This document shows positions 16,272 to 23,639 of a stretch of 64,000 nucleotides of DNA, piece after piece; position 1 is the first letter of the stretch; each line of letters begins with the position of its first letter. The stretch lies in NCBI GenBank assembly GCA_016717225.1, contig JADKGB010000004.1, forward strand, positions 1 to 64,000, written 5' to 3'. The notes beneath the pieces are model-generated. The model did not search any database. It was not told the DNA's origin and saw nothing but the letters and a program-made list of their open reading frames with translations. Source of the stretch: Flavobacteriales bacterium. Lineage in GTDB: Bacteria; Bacteroidota; Bacteroidia; Flavobacteriales_F; PHOS-HE28. The translations under genes were made by a program, and so were the position numbers.

Positions 16272-16993
16272 GCGGGTTTATGGGCCCAAGCCACAATTCG
16301 TTCTGCGGTCAATGGATCGAACGTGGTTGGTTCAGGACCATTCGTCAATGCATCCAATTGCAAGCCAGCCCTTTCGATCAGGGCACATACTTCCTCTGCC
16401 GTCCATGCATGAACACGCTCGGTAAAACGGTGTGATGCCCCCTTGTCGTCCACATGGATGTCCTTCACAATGGTATCGCCTTCCACTCGCCGCTGCAACG
16501 TGAAGCGAACACCTCCCTCCATCTGGCAATCTTCCTGTATCAGGTCCTTGCGCACGATAGCACCGTTCAATAGATCCAGAACGAATCGACCACCCGGTTT
16601 CAGTGCTCCGGCAGCAGCGTTCACGGCTCGTTGGTCGTCATTACGGTCATTCGAATAACCGAGGCTCGTAAAGAGACACACCACCGCATCGAATCGTTCC
16701 TTGGCGAATACCTCACGCATATCATGCACATGGAAGCTCACTTCAGGAACCTCTACCCGCGCATCGGCAACACTACCCTCCGAGATATCGATGCCCGTGA
16801 CCCGCAAGCCATGTTCCGCGAACCGCAAGGCATGCCTTCCTCGTCCACAACCCATGTCCAGCATCTCATCGCCTTTCTTGAGCCCGGCCTTTTGTACGAT
16901 CGTGTTCACCCAAGCGCGCGCGTCGTCTTCATCACGATGCCCATAGAGCAACTTGTAATAGCGAGTGCCGAACCAGTCCGTGTACCAGGCCAT
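16268..16993 (-). CDS. Class I SAM-dependent methyltransferase
   Basis: A 241-residue Rossmann methyltransferase. The SAM-binding motif I is EMLDMGCGRGRHALRFAEHG, followed by VTGIDISEGSVADAR (motif II), FDAVVCLFTSLGY (motif IV-like) and ALKPGGRFVLDLLN. The start MAWYTDWFGTRYYKLLY matches a recognisable methyltransferase subfamily N-terminus, so ATG 16993 is preferred over an in-frame ATG 18 codons upstream. The acceptor is unknown. It is coupled to the ZIP transporter by a 4-nt overlap, though a functional connection is not evident. Confidence 0.87.
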   Translation of the reverse strand: MAWYTDWFGTRYYKLLYGHRDEDDARAWVNTIVQKAGLKKGDEMLDMGCGRGRHALRFAEHGLRVTGIDISEGSVADARVEVPEVSFHVHDMREVFAKERFDAVVCLFTSLGYSNDRNDDQRAVNAAAGALKPGGRFVLDLLNGAIVRKDLIQEDCQMEGGVRFTLQRRVEGDTIVKDIHVDDKGASHRFTERVHAWTAEEVCALIERAGLQLDALTNGPEPTTFDPLTAERIVAWAHKPA

Positions 16994-17143
16994 TTTTCGA
17001 ATAAGCCGTCGAAAGTAGTGGTGCTTGGGGCCAGACCATACGTTCACAACACCGTGGAAAACTCCAACATCACCAATAGCTCATGCCGACCGAAGCCGGG
17101 TTCCTTTGCCTCATAGCTGGATCAACAGCTTGTTAGCCACCCG

Positions 17144-17701
17144 ATGTTGGATCGCGTTTTTGACCTGTACGATACCTTGGAGAAACAGCGGATCATGCTG
17201 TCCTTCAAAGGCATCCTTTCGCCTGAATTGGTGACGGCCCTGCTGGGTCTGGTCGAGCGCAAGATGGAAGCGATCGAAGCCGACCCAAGGATTCGAAAAC
17301 GGGTCTTCAACGTGGTGATGGAATGCCTGCAGAACCTCTACCATCACAATGCCCGTATCGGGTTGAACGAGAACGGCGAGGTAAAAAACGATGAACCTCA
17401 AGGGGTGGTGATGATCGCGCACGGTGAGCGGGGCTATTCAGTTCTTACCGGCAACTTCATGGCCAACGGGGAAGTGGAAGGCTTGAAATCGCAATTGGAC
17501 CGTGTGAACGGTTGTGAACCCGAGCAATTACGTGACCTTTACAAAGAGACCTTGAACGATGGCCGCTATGGTAAAGCTGGCGGCGGAGGCCTTGGGCTTA
17601 TCGATATCGCCCGCAAGAGCGGGCATAAATTGGAATATGGATTTGTACCGCTGGATGAGGACAATGCCTTCTTCAGCTTGAATGTGAACGTGAACGCTTG
17701 A
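17144..17701 (+). CDS. siaB: SiaB family protein kinase
   Basis: A 185-residue protein of the SiaB/DUF6272 group, with a GHKL-like fold. Visible landmarks are MLSFKGILSPELVTALL, the KRVFNVVMECLQNLYHHNA helix (the N-box-like region with Glu and Asn) and the glycine-rich AGGGGLGLIDIARKSG motif that would bind ATP. In Pseudomonas, SiaB phosphorylates SiaC and so tunes a switch upstream of a diguanylate cyclase. The SiaC homologue follows 10 nt downstream here. The phosphatase SiaA and the cyclase SiaD are not in this window. Confidence 0.9.
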   Translation: MLDRVFDLYDTLEKQRIMLSFKGILSPELVTALLGLVERKMEAIEADPRIRKRVFNVVMECLQNLYHHNARIGLNENGEVKNDEPQGVVMIAHGERGYSVLTGNFMANGEVEGLKSQLDRVNGCEPEQLRDLYKETLNDGRYGKAGGGGLGLIDIARKSGHKLEYGFVPLDEDNAFFSLNVNVNA

Positions 17702-17711
17702 TCTGAAAACC

Positions 17712-18110
17712 ATGGCAGCCATTCTCCTTGAAGGGACCCCGAAAACGCCGACCGTCTCGTTCGATGATAACTCTGGATTACTGGAGCTGAAAGGCCGGAG
17801 TATTCCGGAGAACAGCATCGAGTTCTACAAGCCGTTGATCGATTGGATCGATCGTTACGCCCGCGACCCCAAGCCAAAGACAACCTTGCACATGCAGTTG
17901 GAATATTTCAATACCAGCAGCAGCAAGTGCATTCTGGACGTGTTCAAGAAATTGGAACTCGTGCGCACCACCGGTAACGAGGTGACCGTGCTGTGGCATT
18001 ATGAGGCGGATGATGAGGACATGCTCGAAGCAGGTGAGGACTACCAAGCGATCATCAACCTTCCGTTCAAGATGATCCAGATCGAGGAGGTCGACAACTC
18101 CGGTGCATGA
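17712..18110 (+). CDS. siaC: SiaC family regulatory phosphoprotein (DUF1987)
   Basis: A 132-residue DUF1987 protein, the substrate of the adjacent SiaB kinase. The conserved stretch LEYFNTSSSKCILDVFKKLE contains the Thr/Ser residues where SiaC is phosphorylated in Pseudomonas. Upstream are the typical TPKTPTVSFD and GRSIPENSIEFYKPLIDWI segments. The C-terminus ends in the LPFKMIQIEE strand. The gene is the second in a two-gene operon with siaB and is followed by a strong terminator. In Bacteroidota the downstream partner bound by SiaC is not established. Confidence 0.9.
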   Translation: MAAILLEGTPKTPTVSFDDNSGLLELKGRSIPENSIEFYKPLIDWIDRYARDPKPKTTLHMQLEYFNTSSSKCILDVFKKLELVRTTGNEVTVLWHYEADDEDMLEAGEDYQAIINLPFKMIQIEEVDNSGA

Positions 18111-18137
18111 CCACTTGGACAGCGCTGAACAAAAAGA

Positions 18138-18166
18138 AAGAACCCCGGCTCATCACCGGGGTTCTT
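18138..18166. terminator. Bidirectional terminator between siaC and the ABCG-like gene
   Basis: An 11-bp perfect stem (AAGAACCCCGG / CCGGGGTTCTT) with a 7-nt loop, preceded by an A-rich run (AAAAAGA) and located between two convergent genes. The A-run becomes a U-run for the minus-strand transcript, so it can serve both genes. Confidence 0.82.
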
Positions 18167-18184
18167 CAGTAATAAGGTTGTTCC

Positions 18185-21100
18185 TCAATCCTTCGATCGC
18201 TGCCATGGCTTCGTACTCAAACGCTCCATCATTTGTGGGAAGATGTTGAATTTGAGCGCTAGAGAGAGCAACAAGGTCATCAACCAGATAAAAGCGATGT
18301 TGGCCCAGAGGGTTTGGACGCGGGACCCGAAGATGCGCTTCACGGGAGCGTAGAAATGCGCTGTGAAAAAGCCTCCGCTCATCGGTTCCACATAGATGGG
18401 ATCGCTCTTCTGCACCAGTTCTCCACGGGTTTCCACGATCACGTTCACGTCGTTCTTGTTGGTCACGAAATCCGCCAGGCTCTCGTTGCGCTGCTGATCA
18501 AGCAATGCGAAGTACGATGTGCGCAGTTCCTGTGTAGCGGTCATACGCGCAATGATGGCTTCCTTGTCGCGTTCAGCTTCGCGATAGACACTGCGGTAGT
18601 GATCGGTCAGTGTGATCAGTGAGGCATCCAGGGCATCCAGTGTGGCAAGGTCCAACCCGGCAGGGGTCAACTTGTCCATGCCAGCGAACGTGAATCCGTT
18701 CAACACGTTCATTTCCTTGCTCAATTCCGTCCGGATCAACCGAAGGTCATATGTCATTCCACTGAGCGAGGCCTTGCTGTTCAATGCCCTGCGCAATTGG
18801 ACGCTGCGGTCCTGGAGATCACGGACCCAGAGGTCCTTCTTCCAATTCGCAACCTTCATTCGTTGGTCGGTGCCGTAGAAGATACGCTCGTACTCGTTGT
18901 CCTTGTATTGCGCCACGGCCAAGCCTTCGTATGCCCAACGACTGGCCATGATATTGCCGATCCAAGGCACGCTCTTCTCATTGGCGAACCACGGGTGCAA
19001 TTTGTCGAAGCGAACGATGATGCCGCTGAAAAGCAACTGCGGAATGATCAGCACCGGGATCACGATGTAAATGACTTTGGCACTATTGAAACTAGCGCTC
19101 ACGTTGAGGCCGAGAACGTTGGCGAAGCAGGCAGTGCTGAAGAACACAGCCCAATGGGCGAATGTCATCCCGTGTATGTCCAATACCAGGTCACCGACCA
19201 ACGTGAAAAGAAGGGTCTGGATCGCACTGATGATGAAGAGCAGACCGATCTTGCTGAGCAGGTAACTACTGCGACTGAGGGAAAGGAATTTCTCGCGCTG
19301 GATGATCTTCTTGTCCCGAATGATCTCCTCGGCAGCAACTGTAAGGCCTATGAACAGAGCGACGATAACCGAAATGAACAGGAACTGGGGGATGTTGTCG
19401 TTCCGGCGGAACACATACTCACCAGCCGTGGTTGTGCCCTCTCGGAAATAGCGGAGAAAGAAGGCCATTACAAATGCGAGCGCTGGTGCTTCCAGCAAGT
19501 TGATCAGCACATATTGGCGATTGGCCAACTTGCTCAGCAGATCACGCTTGAAGTAAACGAGCATCTGTTTCAACTTGTCCGGCGCTTTGAAGGTGCTCTT
19601 GGGTACGGTCGTACCATCCGGCACCTTGCCCACTCGCACTTCCATCTGCGCACGGAACACTTCGTTCCACGCTTCAGGGCTTATGCGCCGTTGGTCGGTT
19701 TCAACACCGTACTCATCCACGATACGGGCTTCGAGAATGTCGAAGATCTGTTCCGGGTTCACATTACCACAAGCACCACATTGGCCCACATCGCTGTTCA
19801 CCTGGCCGGTGACTTTCTTGAAGTAGACCACGGCGTCCACAGGGTCACCATAGTACACCGGATGCCCTTCCTGGTCCATCAGGAGCAAGCGATCGAACAG
19901 CTTGAATATTTCCGAGCTGGGTTGGTGGATCACAACGAAGATGATGCGGCCTTTCAGCGCCAGCTCCTTCAGCAGGTCCATGATGTGCTCGCTGTCACGA
20001 CTGCTGAGTCCACTGGTTGGCTCATCGACAAAGAGCACACTGGGCTCGCGGATCAGTTCCAATGCGATATTCAGGCGCTTGCGCTGCCCTCCACTGATGG
20101 TCTTGTCCAAAGGGCTTCCAACTTTCAGGTCCTTGGTCTCATAGAGTCCAAGGGTCTGTAGCAAGCGCAACACGCGCTCCGTGATCTTCTCGTCGGTCTG
20201 ATCACCGAAGCAGAGCTTGGCGTTGAAGAACAGGTTCTGGAATACGGAGAGTTCCTCGATAAGCAGGTCGTCCTGGCTCACGTGACCGATCACACCCCGG
20301 ATCTTGTCGCTCTCGGTGTGCACATCAATTCCATTGATGGTGATGCGACCCTTACTGGGCTTCAGGTTTCCATTGAGCACATTGAGCAGCGTACTCTTTC
20401 CACTGCCGCTGCCCCCCATGATGCCGATAAGCTTGCCGCTCGTTTCGGCCATGTGCAATTCGTGCAGGCCAACTCTTCCGTTCGGAAACTCGAACTCGAT
20501 ACTGTCCGCCTTGAAAACGAGCCGGTCGCGCCCCTCACCATTGAGAAAACTCGAAAGGATATCGCTGTAATAGATCGGTTGACCTTGTGGTGGCCTCAAC
20601 GAAGCGCCATTGCTCAGCACGTAGGCTTGGTCGCGAATAACGGACTGTCCGTTCAGCAGCACCCGATCGTTGCCCTGGTAGCGCATCAGGTAAAGTCCAA
20701 CACTGGGCACATTGAGCACGCGCATCTCGCCTTCCAGACCATGTGCATGCAAGTGCCTCGAATTCGAGGAATCAGCACAGTTCGCTGCATCGATGTACAG
20801 CATGTCAGCCATATCCTGGCGCTCATCACCGGCCAGAACGAACGCCTGGCAGCGCTGGAATTCACTACTGGCGATGTTGAACGATTCGGCAACGGTGCTC
20901 ACGAATTCCTGCTCCTGCTCCCCCACTTCCCCCCCCGCATGGATCAACTCCAGCAAGTGCACCAACACCACGAATTTCTGCCGCTGGGTCAATTCTTCGT
21001 TCACCTGCGCGCAGATCTTCAACACCTTCACGCTGTTCAGGCTGGTGCGCTTTCGGCCTTTCTGGCTGGCACCTCCGCTAGAGTGGAACGCGAGCACGAA

Positions 21101-21265
21101 CGATTCAAAGGCCGCCATGTGGGCCATCGCCTGCTCCAGTGTGAATTGCTGGCGAAGGAAACGCGAGACGGCAACACTGCCACTGGTTCCAGCAGATGAA
21201 GAGCCATCAACTTTCACGATGATCGCGAAGAGTTGCAGCAGCGCTTTTAGGATCTTTTCACTCAT
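18185..21265 (-). CDS. ABCG-like ABC transporter fusion with N-terminal TerB-like domain
   Basis: A 1026-residue fusion. Residues about 1-150 are helical and TerB-like (AIIVKVDGSSSA, LLELIHAGGEVGEQEQEFV). About 180-245 look like a small beta domain reminiscent of FHA (VLLNGQSVIRDQAYVLSNGA). About 250-480 are an ATPase with Walker A GGSGSGKST, signature ISGGQRKR and Walker B VLFVDEPTSGL. A Cys-pair motif CGACGN follows. Then come an ABC2-type membrane domain (about 600-800), a long helical extracytoplasmic segment (about 830-975) and a final membrane helix. The order ATPase then permease matches ABCG transporters. The substrate is unknown. All catalytic motifs are intact. It is monocistronic and converges on siaC. 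Confidence 0.85.
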   Translation of the reverse strand: MSEKILKALLQLFAIIVKVDGSSSAGTSGSVAVSRFLRQQFTLEQAMAHMAAFESFVLAFHSSGGASQKGRKRTSLNSVKVLKICAQVNEELTQRQKFVVLVHLLELIHAGGEVGEQEQEFVSTVAESFNIASSEFQRCQAFVLAGDERQDMADMLYIDAANCADSSNSRHLHAHGLEGEMRVLNVPSVGLYLMRYQGNDRVLLNGQSVIRDQAYVLSNGASLRPPQGQPIYYSDILSSFLNGEGRDRLVFKADSIEFEFPNGRVGLHELHMAETSGKLIGIMGGSGSGKSTLLNVLNGNLKPSKGRITINGIDVHTESDKIRGVIGHVSQDDLLIEELSVFQNLFFNAKLCFGDQTDEKITERVLRLLQTLGLYETKDLKVGSPLDKTISGGQRKRLNIALELIREPSVLFVDEPTSGLSSRDSEHIMDLLKELALKGRIIFVVIHQPSSEIFKLFDRLLLMDQEGHPVYYGDPVDAVVYFKKVTGQVNSDVGQCGACGNVNPEQIFDILEARIVDEYGVETDQRRISPEAWNEVFRAQMEVRVGKVPDGTTVPKSTFKAPDKLKQMLVYFKRDLLSKLANRQYVLINLLEAPALAFVMAFFLRYFREGTTTAGEYVFRRNDNIPQFLFISVIVALFIGLTVAAEEIIRDKKIIQREKFLSLSRSSYLLSKIGLLFIISAIQTLLFTLVGDLVLDIHGMTFAHWAVFFSTACFANVLGLNVSASFNSAKVIYIVIPVLIIPQLLFSGIIVRFDKLHPWFANEKSVPWIGNIMASRWAYEGLAVAQYKDNEYERIFYGTDQRMKVANWKKDLWVRDLQDRSVQLRRALNSKASLSGMTYDLRLIRTELSKEMNVLNGFTFAGMDKLTPAGLDLATLDALDASLITLTDHYRSVYREAERDKEAIIARMTATQELRTSYFALLDQQRNESLADFVTNKNDVNVIVETRGELVQKSDPIYVEPMSGGFFTAHFYAPVKRIFGSRVQTLWANIAFIWLMTLLLSLALKFNIFPQMMERLSTKPWQRSKD

Positions 21266-21497
21266 TTCCGGGCACGCCGTTCAATGGCCGAAGCCAGAAA
21301 ATAGCAGCCCTCTTTACGCCAGGATCAAAGGAAAGTTCTCCGACTTCCTATCCTGTCAACGAAATGAAGGAATGACGCGGCGATCGTGTGATCGCACCAC
21401 AGGCCCGCTCCGGGGTCCGCTAAACCTCAGGTAACACCAGGAACGCAGAATATGACCCGGACACGGGACAACAAGAGGCAGAGAAAGGCCTTATGAA

Positions 21498-21917
21498 CTA
21501 CTTCTTGAAACCGATGAGCATCACCGCGCAACCACTGGCGGCTTTGGTCTGGTCCAATTGGGCTTCGATGGTGACATCGATGGTGCTGGCGATCACGAGA
21601 TCCCAATACGGATCGTTGTTGAACTCCTTATTGGTGTAGAGCACATTACGGTCTTTGTCGTATACGCTGAAGATCAGGTTCCCGTCAGAAAGTCCGCTAC
21701 AGGCTGCAACCCGATACGTAGTGCCACCGAACAGGGTCAATCCGAATTCGGCGATCTCATCTTCGCGCAAGAGAGCACGGTAGAACTGACCATCAGGAAT
21801 GTAGGTGGCACTGATGTGTTTCTCACAAACGCTCGCGATGGTATCGCACTGGGCATTGGCCACCGAGCCGAACGAAAGGGCGGCGGCGAGGAAAAGAAGG
21901 TTCGTCGTCTTGCACAT
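21498..21917 (-). CDS. Secreted protein, unknown
   Basis: A 139-residue protein with a clear signal peptide (LLFLAAALSFGSVANAQ, cleavage near residue 22). The mature part has four Cys and beta-strand-rich sequence (FGLTLFGGTTYRVAACSG, LIFSVYDKDRNVLYTN), resembling small beta-sandwich or PPC-like periplasmic proteins. No sorting domain is present, so it is probably periplasmic. It follows the lipoprotein gene by 3 nt on the same strand, which suggests co-transcription. Confidence 0.75.
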   Translation of the reverse strand: MCKTTNLLFLAAALSFGSVANAQCDTIASVCEKHISATYIPDGQFYRALLREDEIAEFGLTLFGGTTYRVAACSGLSDGNLIFSVYDKDRNVLYTNKEFNNDPYWDLVIASTIDVTIEAQLDQTKAASGCAVMLIGFKK

Positions 21918-21920
21918 GGT

Positions 21921-22829
21921 TCAGGCGGTGATCAGGGTACGGAGCGCTTTCACCTTCGCGGCGATCGCTTTGAACTGTTCAGGTGTCATGGACACTGTGC
22001 TTGTACTGTTCACGTAGGTGGTCTTCTTCTCCGCGTCCACAGTGGGTGTCTGGAATTGATACGCGGTAGTAACGCCGGCATAGGCGCTCAATGCATCTTT
22101 CAAACCCGCGATCAGCGCACCCTGGCTCTTTTCCGTGTCGGTTCGCTCCAACAACATGATCAGATTCTCGATCGTTTTACGCTGGTCTCCCAAACGATCG
22201 GTAAGTGAAGCATCGGACTTCTCATTCGTGTTGCTCAGGGTGAGGTACATCCCTTCGATCCAACCACCGGCCAGCACCAAGGCACTCACATCATCGCGGT
22301 TGTTGTTCTTCAGGTACTGATCCGCCATCCGGAAGGCCTTGCCGGTGAAACGGAGCAAACTATCCTCGTTGCTGATGCTCTTCTTGAATCCATCCATCAT
22401 CTCCTGATCGAAGGCGTTGCTCAACTCCAACTGAGCGCTGATCTTCTGAACGACCTGTAGCGTGTTCAACGCTCGTTGTCCGTCCTTGTGAACCGTCACG
22501 TAGGCCAGATCCGCACCGTACGCTCCCAATGCCAGCGAGCGTTGTGCTTTGGTAACGAACTTCTCTATCGCATCCGCCGGCATCGGCAGGCTCTTTTCGT
22601 AAGGCAGACCAAGCTTTCTGATCAGCAAGGCGGTCTGGACCGGAGAAGGAATGCTGAAGATCTTGCCACCAATGACCATCAGCCCAGCCTCGGTGGTCTT
22701 TGCCGTGGTATCGAGGGTATCGGCATTGGAGGTTCGACCATTATGCTCATCACCGCCACTACCACAGCCGATCAAAGCGATGGCGAGGCTTGTAGAAGCA
22801 GCCCAGTTGAGGAATTTGTACGCCATCAT
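21921..22829 (-). CDS. Predicted lipoprotein, unknown
   Basis: A 302-residue protein with a type II signal peptide; the lipobox is LIGC at about residue 22, followed by a Ser/Gly/Asp linker. The mature region is mostly helical with no recognised domain (segments such as FVTKAQRSLALGAYGADLAY and FRMADQYLKNNNRDDVSALVLAGGWIEGMYL). Two adjacent ATGs (22829, 22826) are possible starts. The gene is followed after 3 nt by a secreted-protein gene; the pair may form an envelope complex. Confidence 0.75.
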   Translation of the reverse strand: MMAYKFLNWAASTSLAIALIGCGSGGDEHNGRTSNADTLDTTAKTTEAGLMVIGGKIFSIPSPVQTALLIRKLGLPYEKSLPMPADAIEKFVTKAQRSLALGAYGADLAYVTVHKDGQRALNTLQVVQKISAQLELSNAFDQEMMDGFKKSISNEDSLLRFTGKAFRMADQYLKNNNRDDVSALVLAGGWIEGMYLTLSNTNEKSDASLTDRLGDQRKTIENLIMLLERTDTEKSQGALIAGLKDALSAYAGVTTAYQFQTPTVDAEKKTTYVNSTSTVSMTPEQFKAIAAKVKALRTLITA

Positions 22830-23261
22830 GGTACGCGCGTAGCGTTAAGGTTCGGCGCCGAAGGTATGCGCGCAGAATGGGGGGCTTCGGCAGGGGCTTT
22901 CTACTTTTCAACACCTCTTTCTGAAGGGTTGTGGACATCCAGCTTCAGATCAACCTCCAAAACGATCGCAAGCATGTTCGATACCTGTATCAGAAAGAAG
23001 CACAGGTTGTGAACCCGATCAGCGTTGGAAAGGATCGGCGACTCCAATACCCATTCGCGATACAAAGGCGGCCAACAATGCGTCGCTGTTTTTTCGTAGG
23101 GCGATGCGAGGAGGCCTTTGCGCAGCGGGTCTACAGGATCCACCACCCAGAGAATTCATGTGGAAAATGAGCGATCGGATCGAATGGATCCGTAGTATGA
23201 AATGGCCTAACGGATCACCGGGGACGCAACCGCGCTCAAAAGCCGGTCATCAAGACCAGGT
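22830..23261. other. Gap without a recognisable gene
   Basis: About 430 nt between the lipoprotein gene and the small reading frame at 23262. Short open frames exist on both strands (for example 22931-23170 +), but their composition is not protein-like. No repeats, tRNA or promoter of the TTG-N22-TTTG type were seen. Confidence 0.5.
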
Positions 23262-23405
23262 TCACCAGTTCAATGCCTTGTTGTAGTAGCGAGGAAATCG
23301 CACGTGCTTCCGCATCTGGCGATAGTACCTGTCCAATACAGGTGTACTGAGGTCATACAATGAGCGTGCTATCGAACGCTTCTTCAACTTCTTGTTCGGG
23401 TCCAT
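23262..23405 (-). CDS. Small basic hypothetical protein (47 residues)
   Basis: A 47-residue frame, ATG at 23405 to TGA at 23262. The sequence starts MDPNKKLKKRSIARSLYDLS and continues with TPVLDRYYRQMRKHVRFPRY, ending NKALNW. It is rich in Lys/Arg/Tyr with predicted helices, and its composition is clearly more protein-like than other short frames in this gap. No family recognised. It could be a real small protein or a remnant of a larger one; the absence of neighbouring homologous sequence leans toward the first. Confidence 0.4.
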   Translation of the reverse strand: MDPNKKLKKRSIARSLYDLSTPVLDRYYRQMRKHVRFPRYYNKALNW

Positions 23406-23639
23406 GTTGTTCCGGATCGGTGTTCAAGGGTTAGGACAGCACGAACAGCGCCAATGTTGCCTGCCGCCTGCCATCAGCACCACTATTCTATACAGGTCCA
23501 ACATGCTTTCAGCGGTTCACGTTGCTCATTCGTGTCACGCAGCATCCGATGGATCGACCAGTGATCTTGAGCCAACAACAGGGGCGGCGATCCACGCGGT
23601 AGGCGCATAAAACACACCTCGGAAATCCACGCGGTAAAC

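Noticed and set aside
18797..20161. Plus-strand frame of 454 codons opposite the ABCG-like gene
   Set aside because: The minus-strand frame has complete ATPase motifs; the plus frame lacks any and has shadow composition.
22931..23170. Small plus-strand frame (79 codons)
   Set aside because: Cys/Arg-rich composition unlike neighbouring proteins, no start context, and an overlapping frame on the other strand of equal quality.
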